A DNA stretch of 64,000 nucleotides from Chryseolinea soli. Lineage in GTDB: Bacteria; Bacteroidota; Bacteroidia; Cytophagales; Cyclobacteriaceae. Below the pieces are notes generated by a model that was not told the origin of the DNA, did no database searches, and saw nothing but the letters and a program-made list of their open reading frames with translations. Below, piece by piece: positions 1 to 7,733 of the stretch (positions are counted from its first letter, which is position 1; the number at the start of each line of letters is the position of its first letter). The position numbers were made by a program, and so were the translations under genes. The stretch lies in contig NZ_CP032382.1 in NCBI RefSeq assembly GCF_003589925.1, forward strand, positions 7,688,001 through 7,752,000, in the 5' to 3' direction.

Positions 1-281
1 TTTCTAAAAAAGAAAATCTGATCGACGTAGCCGTGGGTGCGGGTTGGCAAAAAGAAAAAGCCGAAGCTGCACTCGCCGATGAAACCGCCGTGGCACAGGT
101 GGCCTTTACCGAAAAAGAAATGTCCAAGCTGGGGATCAGCGGGGTGCCCTTCTACATCATCAACAATAAGTATGGGGTGTCGGGGGCTCAGGCCTCTGAT
201 GCTTTTGTGAAGGCCTTCAAGGAAATCGGCGTTGAGATGGCACAGGGTGCAGCCTGCGATGTGGATGGTAACAACTGTTGA
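1..281 (+). CDS. DsbA family (FrnE-like) oxidoreductase, C-terminal part
   Basis: This is the tail of a gene that begins before the window; the frame is open from base 3, so the visible GTG at 33 is not taken as the start. The visible 90 or so residues carry the GISGVPFYIINNKYGVSGAQ stretch, typical of the C-terminal thioredoxin half of FrnE/DsbA-like proteins, where the Val-Pro pair is the cis-Pro loop facing the active site. The CxxC-bearing N-terminal part lies outside. The last residues contain two Cys (ACDVDGNNC), which may be a tail disulfide. No signal peptide can be judged. A strong hairpin terminator follows about 90 bases downstream. The family call is good; the substrate is unknown. 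Confidence 0.85.
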   Translation, partial: SKKENLIDVAVGAGWQKEKAEAALADETAVAQVAFTEKEMSKLGISGVPFYIINNKYGVSGAQASDAFVKAFKEIGVEMAQGAACDVDGNNC

Positions 282-370
282 TGCGTTTGGCGGCTGATCA
301 AATATTGATGAACCGCCTCACCTTCGCTAAGCTTCGGCAAGCAAAGTCACTCAAGAAATTTCTAGAAGAA

Positions 371-400
371 AGAAGTAGCGCTTGCTACTTCTTCTTTTTT
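371..400 (+). terminator. Intrinsic terminator after the DsbA-like gene
   Basis: The stem GAAGTAGC / GCTACTTC, closed by a short CTTG-type loop, is followed by TTCTTTTTT on the plus strand. It overlaps the last codons of the convergent gene that ends at 385, whose C-terminal Lys run is encoded by the same T tract, so the two genes share their 3' ends. Confidence 0.8.
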
Positions 401-1701
401 GCGGTCTGTGGTGCCGGTGGGGTGATGATGTCTGCTTCCTTGATCACGGCCGTCCAGAGGCTTGGTTTGCCGTCGTCGGTGCGTGACCATAGGGGTGTGA
501 TGATTCCTTTGTAGGCTGAGATGCTGTTGCGCGTGTCGAGGCCTGGGGCTTCTGTGGGCACAAAAGGGGTTTCGCTGATCTTTACGTTTTGAAAGTTTGT
601 GCCGCCGTTTGACGAGTAGGCCATGTATACGTCGGTCTGTGTGTCGCCGTATGCATGACGGTCGAAATACAAGATGTATAAATTGCCGTTGGCAGGGTCG
701 ATTGCAACGGCGGGATTGTATTGGTGTCCTTTGCTGTCTTCGCCGATGCGGATGGGTGATGTCCAATTGTCGCCATAGTTGAGGGAGCGCATAAACCACA
801 CGTCGGTGTCGTCAGCGCCGTTGCGTTGGTCGGTCCACACCAAGTAGAGGCTTCCCCTCAGTTTGCCCTTGCTTTTGTCGATCAGCAGAATGGGAAAGCT
901 CTGGCTGCTGGCCACGCCGGGGACCTTCAGATTCCAGCCCCCACGTTGTTCGGTCACGCCGATATCGTTGGTGAGCCACATGCTGCCGCCGCTAAACGAG
1001 CGGTCCATAAATATTTTATTCTGGTTGGCCCAGGTCACAAACACTTTTCCATCGGAGGTGATGGCCGGCATCGCGCCCTCGGCGCTGGAGCCCTCGTCCT
1101 TGCAATCGCCCGGGGTTTGAGAAAGCTCGAAGGGCTTGCTCCACTTCTTTCCGTTCGACGATGTGCTGTACAAAATCCGCGACTGGCAGCTTGCCTCTTC
1201 GCTCTTATAGGCATCAAATTCCGTCCAGGCCATCAGCAAATTGTTTTTGGCGTCCAACGTCACGGCCGGGCGGAACTGATCCTTGGGCGCGTTGAGGCCA
1301 ACCCCACCGCCCTCTTCCCAGGTTTTGCCGCCATCTTTCGAAATGTGACAAAGGATCTGGTCGAGGCTCTTCTCATTCTTCAGGCCTTCGCCGCTGGGGT
1401 CCGACAGGTGAAAAGCATAGACGGTGCCGTTGTCGTCGGCAATCAGTACCGGGTGACCGTACAGGCCGCCGGTAGACGTTAGCTTGGAGGCTGCCCACGT
1501 CTGGCTTTCATCGGATGAATAATAGATATTGTCCGGGGCGGTAGCCACCACAACACTGACGGCTTTGTCGCCGCTCACGGCAATGGAGGCTTCCAGGCCT
1601 GTGGCGCCGGCAGGGGCGTCGGCTATCTTTATATTCTTGATCTGGGCTTGTACACTGAATGAGCATGAACACAACGCGAGCAACCAGGTGGTTTTTTTCA
1701 T
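385..1701 (-). CDS. Secreted Asp-box (sialidase/BNR-repeat fold) protein
   Basis: The 438-residue product starts with a clear signal peptide (MKKTTWLLALCSCSFSVQAQ). The frame is open further upstream to 1746, but the ATG at 1701 is preceded by AAGGA and directly begins the signal peptide. Several Asp-box type motifs recur at beta-propeller spacing: SSDESQTW, SKDGGKTW, SLNYGDNW and SSNGGTNF. These are structural turns in six-bladed propellers of exo-alpha-sialidases and related proteins. The arginine triad of true sialidases was not identified, so sialidase activity is not claimed. It ends in a Lys run. No operon partner is seen; the 3' end abuts a convergent terminator. Confidence 0.75.
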   Translation of the reverse strand: MKKTTWLLALCSCSFSVQAQIKNIKIADAPAGATGLEASIAVSGDKAVSVVVATAPDNIYYSSDESQTWAASKLTSTGGLYGHPVLIADDNGTVYAFHLSDPSGEGLKNEKSLDQILCHISKDGGKTWEEGGGVGLNAPKDQFRPAVTLDAKNNLLMAWTEFDAYKSEEASCQSRILYSTSSNGKKWSKPFELSQTPGDCKDEGSSAEGAMPAITSDGKVFVTWANQNKIFMDRSFSGGSMWLTNDIGVTEQRGGWNLKVPGVASSQSFPILLIDKSKGKLRGSLYLVWTDQRNGADDTDVWFMRSLNYGDNWTSPIRIGEDSKGHQYNPAVAIDPANGNLYILYFDRHAYGDTQTDVYMAYSSNGGTNFQNVKISETPFVPTEAPGLDTRNSISAYKGIITPLWSRTDDGKPSLWTAVIKEADIITPPAPQTAKKKK

Positions 1702-2056
1702 ATGATCCTTTTTCGAGCCTGAATATACGCAACGATCGTTTTGCACATCAACATAGGGGCTTTCTATTTATCATCTTATCATCGGGAGTAACCCGTCGGA
1801 TCTTTGCCTAACGGTTCCGATGATGATCCGCTCCCGTTTTTCGCACACGATTCCGTTCCCAATTTTCCCTCTGTGATACCCAAGTTGTAGAAATACTCCC
1901 CAAAATCGCTGAGGGTTAGTGCCTTACATCCCGCTAAAAAGGTGAGCTTTTTCCATTCGACCCCCGAAATCAGCATTTCGTCGGCAAAAATAAAGGGTTT
2001 TATTTTCTGTCCATCCTTTTGCAATCCCCTGATCAAGAAACTTAAATTCAAAAGTT
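1702..2056. other. Intergenic region between divergent genes
   Basis: These 355 bases separate the Asp-box gene (minus) from the lipoprotein gene (plus) and should contain both promoters. A 90-codon minus frame at 1779-2051 has no recognisable motif or plausible neighbour and was not called. No clear TAnnTTTG element or hairpin was found. Confidence 0.4.
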
Positions 2057-2803
2057 ATGATTAGAAAACTCGTGTTCGCATTACCTGTAGCAGGTATGAT
2101 ATTATTGGGAAGCTGCGATAAGAAAGAAAAAGAACAGCTTAAGGCTCAGGTTGACTCTTTGAAGACCGAACTTCAAACCAGCCAACAAACGGCCGCACAA
2201 TTGTCAGAGATCGGTACGTTGATCGACTCCATTGACGCCAGCCGTCAATTGCTTCGTACAGACGTTGTAGAAGGCACTTCCTATACCGACTATAAGAGCC
2301 GTCTGCAAAGCATCAACAACCACATCAAAGACACACAGACAAAGATCGCTCAACTTGAAAAGTCTTTGAAGTCTGTTAAGGGCGGATATGCAACGACCAT
2401 CAAGAGACTGAAAGCCGACCTGGAACTGAGCACGCAACAAATTGCTGCCCTGCAAAGCGAAGTGGATCGGATGAGAAGCGAAAATACTTCGCTGGCCAAA
2501 ACGGTGACCGAAAAAGATTCTATCCTCACTACCAAGCTTGAAACCATCAAGATGAAAGAGCAGGATGTGGCTAACCTGGAAGCTCGCGTAGAAGAAGTGA
2601 ATGCAGCATCCAAGGCCAGCCAAGCTGACTTGTACTTTGCACAAGCCCAAGCGCTCGAAACCGCTGCCGACAGAACCAAGTTTGCGCCCAAGAAAAAGAA
2701 AGAGACCCGTCGTGAAGCCCTTGAGCTTTACAAGCTGTCGCTCTCTCTTGGAAAATCTGAAGCGCAGGCCCGCATAGACGAACTCGAAAAAGAACTTTCC
2801 TAA
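2057..2803 (+). CDS. Coiled-coil lipoprotein of unknown function
   Basis: The 248-residue protein has a short lipoprotein signal ending in the lipobox LLGSC, so the mature protein should begin at Cys20 and be lipid-anchored; the following DKKEK does not suggest membrane retention with certainty. Almost all of the rest is heptad-rich, charged alpha-helix, with long coiled coils around residues 22-50, 85-115 and 120-200. The C-terminal part (about 205-248) is basic and helical (KKKKETRREALELYKLSLSL), resembling a single TPR-like helix pair. It stands alone, with divergent genes upstream and a strong terminator downstream. No enzyme motif is visible; a structural or scaffolding role in the envelope is the most that can be inferred. 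Confidence 0.8.
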   Translation: MIRKLVFALPVAGMILLGSCDKKEKEQLKAQVDSLKTELQTSQQTAAQLSEIGTLIDSIDASRQLLRTDVVEGTSYTDYKSRLQSINNHIKDTQTKIAQLEKSLKSVKGGYATTIKRLKADLELSTQQIAALQSEVDRMRSENTSLAKTVTEKDSILTTKLETIKMKEQDVANLEARVEEVNAASKASQADLYFAQAQALETAADRTKFAPKKKKETRREALELYKLSLSLGKSEAQARIDELEKELS

Positions 2804-2827
2804 TATAGATTTGGTAGTAGGTTTGAT

Positions 2828-2858
2828 AAGGCTGATGTTGCAAAACATCAGCCTTTTC
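2828..2858 (+). terminator. Intrinsic terminator between convergent genes
   Basis: A 12-base stem, AAGGCTGATGTT pairing with AACATCAGCCTT, closed by a GCAA loop and followed by TTTT on the plus strand. It ends transcription of the coiled-coil lipoprotein gene and meets the last codons of the pigment cluster coming from the other side. Confidence 0.85.
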
Positions 2859-4150
2859 TATTTACGACTGTCGATAAACTTTTTGATCTTCCTCCCCGCG
2901 TGCTGGAGTTTTTCCAACGCCGGGGGTGTGCTGAACAGGATGGTGGGAACCACGCGCAAACGCGATTGGAATGCCGCCCGCAGCCGATCGGCCGTTTTTT
3001 CTTTTTGTTCCTCCACGGCCAGGATGTGAAGGTTAAGTTCATCCGTCCCCAATTCGCCGGTCACCGCCTCGACGGCATAGTCCACGACGCCTTCCACCTG
3101 GTTCAGTATCTCGAAAATTCCGGGCGGATATAGGGTGGTGCCCTTCAGCTTGATCATTTGTTGTTTTCTTCCGATGACGGGACCTAGTCTCACCGTTGTT
3201 CTTCCACAGCTACAGGTTTCATGAAAGGCCGCTGCCATGTCGCCGGTTTTATAACGCAGCAACGGCATGGCCTCCACGCCCAAGGTGGTGATGGTCACCT
3301 CGCCCACTTCCCCGGGCTTTACCGATTTGTCGTTGGCATCCAACACCTCGAGGATGATCAGCTCCGGATGGTGATGCCCCCCGTTGCCTTGGCCACATTC
3401 GGTGAAGGCGGTTTGCATTTCAGTGGAGGCATAGGTACTGTAGAGCTTGAGATCCCACGCGTCCACGATCTTTTTACCCAACGCATTGTATTGCAGGTCG
3501 GCTGTGCGCAGGCTTTCGCCGATGCAGATGGCACGTTGGATGGAACATTGCTCCAAATCGATGCGATGCTCCCGGGCATACTCGATCAGCTTCACGATGA
3601 AGGAGGGCACACCTACGAGCACCGTAGGCTTAAGACGTTGGATGGTCTCCCACTGCATGGCCGGCAACCCGGGCCCCACGCGGATGAGGCCCGCTCCCAG
3701 TTTATGGATGCCTTGATAATAAGCAATACCCGCCATGAATTGGCGGTCCAGCGTGAGCATGAGTTGATACAGATCGTTGGACGAGCCGTCGGCACAGGCA
3801 AAAGAAATGGCTTCGTTGTAGGCCAGGCGTTGCAGATCGTTTTCGGTCAGGGCCACGATCACCGGACTACCCAGCGTTCCCGAGGTACTCGTGTATTCAG
3901 CAATACGCTCGCGCGGCACGCACAGGAAATCCCAATTGTGTTGTTGAAAATCGTCTTTCGTCGTGGTGGGCAATGTGGCCAGGTCTTCCAGGCTTCGGAT
4001 TGCCTGGATGTCGACGCGATGCGCATCAAATTTCTTTTTGTAGAATGGGGAATGCGTGGCCAGGTAGGTCAACGCGGTCTCTAATTTTTCTTCCTGATAG
4101 CGCTTTATAGCCGCCGCCGATTGCAGTTCTATTTCCGGGATATGACTCAT
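2858..4150 (-). CDS. PaaK-like adenylate-forming ligase (aryl acid activation)
   Basis: The 430-residue protein belongs to the phenylacetate-CoA ligase branch of the ANL superfamily and has near-normal family length. The phosphate-binding loop TSTSGTLGSP is at residues 87-96. The adenylate-binding STYASTEMQ stretch, the Thr-Gly-Asp segment in RYKTGDMA and the hinge/C-terminal portion beginning near IGRKQQMIKLKG are all visible. A CSCGRT cluster resembles the zinc-like Cys motif seen in several PaaK relatives. It is the last gene of the pigment operon and overlaps acpS by four bases (ATGA). From context it most likely activates 4-coumarate, made by the lyase at 26606-28147, as starter unit for the polyene. 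The direct acceptor, CoA or ACP, cannot be told from sequence. Confidence 0.82.
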   Translation of the reverse strand: MSHIPEIELQSAAAIKRYQEEKLETALTYLATHSPFYKKKFDAHRVDIQAIRSLEDLATLPTTTKDDFQQHNWDFLCVPRERIAEYTSTSGTLGSPVIVALTENDLQRLAYNEAISFACADGSSNDLYQLMLTLDRQFMAGIAYYQGIHKLGAGLIRVGPGLPAMQWETIQRLKPTVLVGVPSFIVKLIEYAREHRIDLEQCSIQRAICIGESLRTADLQYNALGKKIVDAWDLKLYSTYASTEMQTAFTECGQGNGGHHHPELIILEVLDANDKSVKPGEVGEVTITTLGVEAMPLLRYKTGDMAAAFHETCSCGRTTVRLGPVIGRKQQMIKLKGTTLYPPGIFEILNQVEGVVDYAVEAVTGELGTDELNLHILAVEEQKEKTADRLRAAFQSRLRVVPTILFSTPPALEKLQHAGRKIKKFIDSRK

Positions 4151-4521
4151 TGCTCAAGTATAACTACCGCACACGCTACCGTGGCGAGGTGCGAAAGGGA
4201 CAAATGTATTTTATTCCAGTTGTTTTGAAGCGCGATAGCCTTAAAATTTCCATGCAAATGAAGATGGGGCTGGCCGTGGGCATCGGGCACTACTTCGATT
4301 TCGGCCAGGTCGTAGCCCAGCGTCAGGCCTTTGCCCGTGGCTTTCAGAAAGGCCTCCTTGGCGGCGAAGCGGGCGGCATAGCTTTGATCGGCGTGGGTCT
4401 GCGCCTCGCAGAAGGTGATCTCCTGCGGGGAAAATATCTTCTCGCGAAAGCCTTTATTCTTGCGCACCTTTTCCATGACGCGGTCCACTTCGATCATATC
4501 CATGCCCACGCCCACGATCAT
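4147..4521 (-). CDS. acpS: Holo-ACP synthase (4'-phosphopantetheinyl transferase)
   Basis: This 124-residue AcpS-type protein has both signature blocks: GVGMDMIEVDR with the Mg-binding Asp8, and RFAAKEAFLKA with Glu56 and Lys55. It transfers 4'-phosphopantetheine from CoA to the conserved Ser of an acyl carrier protein. It overlaps both neighbours by four bases and is the penultimate gene of the pigment operon, so the two ACPs at 17402 and 24241 are obvious substrates. It could equally be the only AcpS of the cell and serve fatty-acid ACP as well; that cannot be decided from one window. Confidence 0.93.
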   Translation of the reverse strand: MIVGVGMDMIEVDRVMEKVRKNKGFREKIFSPQEITFCEAQTHADQSYAARFAAKEAFLKATGKGLTLGYDLAEIEVVPDAHGQPHLHLHGNFKAIALQNNWNKIHLSLSHLATVACAVVILEQ

Positions 4522-6176
4522 TTGATACCGGCTTTACAATGTTCCAGATTTTTTTGCATGTGCTCCCGCTCTTGTTGGGTAGCCACTTCTTTTTTCAATC
4601 CCTCTTCATAAAACGGCATCGCTTTTTTCCATTCTTTATGATCCACATAGAAATCGCCGGCCAGCATGTAGGCGTGGTACGACTGCGGATTCCACTTCAC
4701 CAGGCTGTCGGGTATCAAGTCTGTCCGCGGATTGAAGGGAAATCTATAGGGGTGAAATTTGACGTATTGCCGGTAGGCGTTTGTCAGCAAAAATGAATCG
4801 GCGGGGATCGTCAGATCTTGTTCGATGATCTCTTCATTGGCCGTCATGTTCTTTGCAAAGATCTTGTGGAGATCGTAGCACACAAACTTGCCCAGTTGCC
4901 ACGGGGCAGTGGAGATCCACACCAAACCTTTTTCGGGTTGGAAGATGATGCCGTGATGGGCCACGAGTTGGTTGATGGCTTTCTCATTGCCCATGCCGAT
5001 ATCTTCGCCACCCAGCCCTTGCTGGTTCCGGAGGATGACCGCCGTTTTTTGTACGGAGTTCTTTCCCTGTTGTGCCAGCAATTCTTTTACGCGCTTGAAG
5101 CGATACGGGGAAGCGCTCGTGGCCATATGGTCTTTATTTAGTTGCGTCTCGCCCAACGTCTTACCCTGAAAATGATTGGTGCTGATGATGTAGTTTTCTT
5201 TCGTCTCAAAAAAATCCATGCCGTCGGGCGTTTTCTCGATGATGGCCGCCTTGCCATCGCGGGCTGAGCCAATGAGAAACGATTCGGCGACGAACATTTT
5301 TCGCTTGGCGGCGATGCCCTGGGCTTCCTTGATGTTGGTTGCATATTGCAAGATCTCGCGCGCTACCAGCGACACCGGTGTGGCCGAAGCGGAAGGGATC
5401 TCCGACTTTGCGGCGTTGATCGTGACAGTGAGGCCTTGATCGTTCATACCGGACAACACACCCGTCATGCCCCCAAATGTCACCATCATGAACTTGTGAC
5501 CTTTTGTGGGGTTGTAGAAGGCGATGATCTTGTCGCGTGCAAATTCATCGCCCACATAAAAATCAAAATTACGACCGATGATCAGCGTGCTGTCCTCCGA
5601 CTGATCACCCCATGTGGCAAAAGACGTACAGCCTACCAGTGACATGTTCTGCAAAGCATGCCCGATGTCGTGCGCTGCGTGATAGTTGAGGATGCGTTGA
5701 TACGGATCGGCGATATCGTCGAAGTCGTGAGAAGCCGCTTGGGATACGCCGTAGATCTCCTGTTTGTATTCCGTTGAGATGTTGTCGGCGAGGTCGCGGT
5801 TGAACCAGCCTACAAAATATTTCAACATACCGAGATAGAAATCCGATGGCACCAGGCGATGGATCTGATCGGTGAACACTTGTTCCTGGTATTGCACCAG
5901 ATCGTGAGTGAGTTTGCCGTTGGCCACGCCGCGTTCATAGGGTGGTCCTTCGACATACAACTCATAGAGACCGCTTTCGCTTTTGCGGAACCAGTCGTTC
6001 TTCCATTTATAAAGACCCGAATCCGGTTGGGTCACGGCCTCGTCAAAGGCATCGGTCGGCGTGATCATCGGGGGTGACGTTACGGCCACGGCCCGCACAT
6101 AGATCAACAGCGCTGCGATGAGCAGCACGAAGATGCCGAATATCCAGGCCAGTACTTTAAGAAACTTCTTGAGCAT
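4518..6176 (-). CDS. Membrane-anchored C45-type (Ntn-hydrolase) acyltransferase/hydrolase
   Basis: The 552-residue protein begins with a membrane anchor (about residues 8-30), so the bulk should lie in the periplasm. Around residue 183 the VGCTSFATWG stretch gives the Cys that, in the C45/acyl-CoA:6-APA acyltransferase family, becomes the N-terminal nucleophile after self-cleavage; IIGRNFDF follows as expected for this Ntn fold. The C-terminal 80 residues look helical and TPR-like (SYHAYMLAGDFYVDHKEWKKAM). It overlaps the next gene upstream by 20 bases and acpS by four. In pigment clusters of this type such a protein could join or release the polyene acid by ester or amide transfer; this role is inference. 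Self-processing is predicted only from the motif. Confidence 0.75.
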   Translation of the reverse strand: MLKKFLKVLAWIFGIFVLLIAALLIYVRAVAVTSPPMITPTDAFDEAVTQPDSGLYKWKNDWFRKSESGLYELYVEGPPYERGVANGKLTHDLVQYQEQVFTDQIHRLVPSDFYLGMLKYFVGWFNRDLADNISTEYKQEIYGVSQAASHDFDDIADPYQRILNYHAAHDIGHALQNMSLVGCTSFATWGDQSEDSTLIIGRNFDFYVGDEFARDKIIAFYNPTKGHKFMMVTFGGMTGVLSGMNDQGLTVTINAAKSEIPSASATPVSLVAREILQYATNIKEAQGIAAKRKMFVAESFLIGSARDGKAAIIEKTPDGMDFFETKENYIISTNHFQGKTLGETQLNKDHMATSASPYRFKRVKELLAQQGKNSVQKTAVILRNQQGLGGEDIGMGNEKAINQLVAHHGIIFQPEKGLVWISTAPWQLGKFVCYDLHKIFAKNMTANEEIIEQDLTIPADSFLLTNAYRQYVKFHPYRFPFNPRTDLIPDSLVKWNPQSYHAYMLAGDFYVDHKEWKKAMPFYEEGLKKEVATQQEREHMQKNLEHCKAGIK

Positions 6177-7680
6177 TCTTGATCTTTTCGATGAGATAGT
6201 CCATTCCCAACAGCTGCGAGCAAGTGAGCACGGAGCTTACCGTTACACCCAACACCCCGTGAAGATTGAGATTCTGTCCCGTCAACAATAAGTTGGGTAT
6301 TTTGGTGCGTGGCGAAATGAAGGTCTTGAGGGGGTCGCGATAATCTTTTGTCAAACCGTACAAGGAGCCGTCGCTGGTGCCGATGTAATCGCGGGCCGAC
6401 AGCGGGGTGGCCGACGTATAGGAATGGATAGCGTCGCGGAAGCCGGGGAACTTGCGGTCCACATAGTCGATCAGGATTTCCGATTTCTCCCGCTTAAACT
6501 CGTCATAATCCTCACCACGGCTCTCTTCTTCAGACACGGTGTTGAATGTATCCTTCCATTTTTCCACATCCTCGTAGCGCATATAGGCCATGATGGTGAC
6601 ACCATCGGTATACTCATCATTCATCGAGGAGGTGGTGTAGAAAAGGGCAAAGCCCATGGGCCAGTTTTCGGCGTTGTAGTTCACCACTGCCCAAGGATCC
6701 TGGGTTTCGAAATAATAATAATTGTGGTTAAGGTGTTTAAAACTGTCCTTCTTCATCACCACGTTCACATAGAACGTGCCGATGGAGTTCTCCAGATTCA
6801 TAATACGGTGACGGTAGGCTTTTTTGATGACCTGGCTCTCCACCATTTCCAACGTTTGGGCGGGATGGATGTTCGAGATGAATTGCTTGCCATAAAAGCG
6901 TTCGCCTTTATCGGTTTCCACATACCGGATCTCGCCGTCTTCTTCCTGGAATTTCACGACTTTGATATGCTTCACGATCTTGCCGCCCCTCGAATTTATT
7001 TCGCGGTGCAGGTAGCGCGCGATCTGCGAGCCGCCATTCACAAAACGATACGAGCTTTCAATGTAGCTGTTCACAATGAGGGCGTGAACATAAAGCGGTG
7101 TCTTATAGGCCGACCCGGCATAGAGCAGGTTGTTGCCGGCCAGCACGCTCTGCAGTTTTTTATTGTCGGTGATCGATTCCAGATAGGTCTTGGTGTCGGT
7201 TTCCAATGCCGACATTTTATCGAACAATCCGCCGCCGCTACGGAGGTTGTAAAGCGGGAATTGGAGACACACTTCCCTGATCTTGTCACAGTAGGCGCGA
7301 ATGGCCGCTTCATCATCGGGAAAGTAACCGACCATCGTGCTGATGAAGTTTTCATAGCCTTGGGCGTATTTGTACACCACGGGGTCGCCTTCAAACATAA
7401 TGGCATCAAACACATCTTCGTCCATCTTCCGGAGTTTGAGCTTGTCCATGATGCCCAGGTAGCGGAAAAGCTGATAGAGGTTCTGGCCCTTATCCAAGCC
7501 GCCCACATAATGGACGCCGGAGTCGAAGATCACGCGGTCGCGCACATAGGTCTGCAAATTGCCGCCGATCTGTTTGTTCTTTTCCAGCACAATGACCTTG
7601 TAGCCCTCCTTTGCCAGGATCGTGCCACACGCCAGGCCCCCGAGGCCACTCCCCACAATCACCACATCGTATTCGTTCAT
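6157..7680 (-). CDS. CrtI/phytoene-desaturase-like FAD oxidoreductase
   Basis: The 507-residue protein opens with the dinucleotide-binding fold DVVIVGSGLGGLACG, followed by an acidic beta-strand end (VIVLEKN) and the GG motif (IGGNLQTY), as in carotenoid desaturases and retinol saturases. The C-terminal FAD-binding block reads LLLTGQNLNLHGVLGVTVSS. Length fits the family. It is the third-last group of the pigment operon, 53 bases after the big MMPL fusion gene and overlapping the C45 gene by 20 bases. It could introduce or isomerise double bonds in the polyene or act on the lipid partner; the exact reaction is unknown. It is not evidence for carotenoid synthesis, since no other crt gene is present. 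Confidence 0.82.
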   Translation of the reverse strand: MNEYDVVIVGSGLGGLACGTILAKEGYKVIVLEKNKQIGGNLQTYVRDRVIFDSGVHYVGGLDKGQNLYQLFRYLGIMDKLKLRKMDEDVFDAIMFEGDPVVYKYAQGYENFISTMVGYFPDDEAAIRAYCDKIREVCLQFPLYNLRSGGGLFDKMSALETDTKTYLESITDNKKLQSVLAGNNLLYAGSAYKTPLYVHALIVNSYIESSYRFVNGGSQIARYLHREINSRGGKIVKHIKVVKFQEEDGEIRYVETDKGERFYGKQFISNIHPAQTLEMVESQVIKKAYRHRIMNLENSIGTFYVNVVMKKDSFKHLNHNYYYFETQDPWAVVNYNAENWPMGFALFYTTSSMNDEYTDGVTIMAYMRYEDVEKWKDTFNTVSEEESRGEDYDEFKREKSEILIDYVDRKFPGFRDAIHSYTSATPLSARDYIGTSDGSLYGLTKDYRDPLKTFISPRTKIPNLLLTGQNLNLHGVLGVTVSSVLTCSQLLGMDYLIEKIKNAQEVS

Positions 7681-7733
7681 GAATTCTTAAAATTAGCCGG
7701 ATGAAGTCAAAACACCCTGATTTTCAGGTTTGT

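Noticed and set aside
1779..2051. Minus-strand frame of 90 codons before the coiled-coil lipoprotein gene
   Set aside because: No motif, unlikely composition, and it occupies the only promoter space between two divergent genes.
6157..7680. CrtI-like gene as evidence of carotenoid synthesis
   Set aside because: No phytoene synthase, cyclase or GGPP synthase is near, and the gene overlaps pigment-cluster genes.
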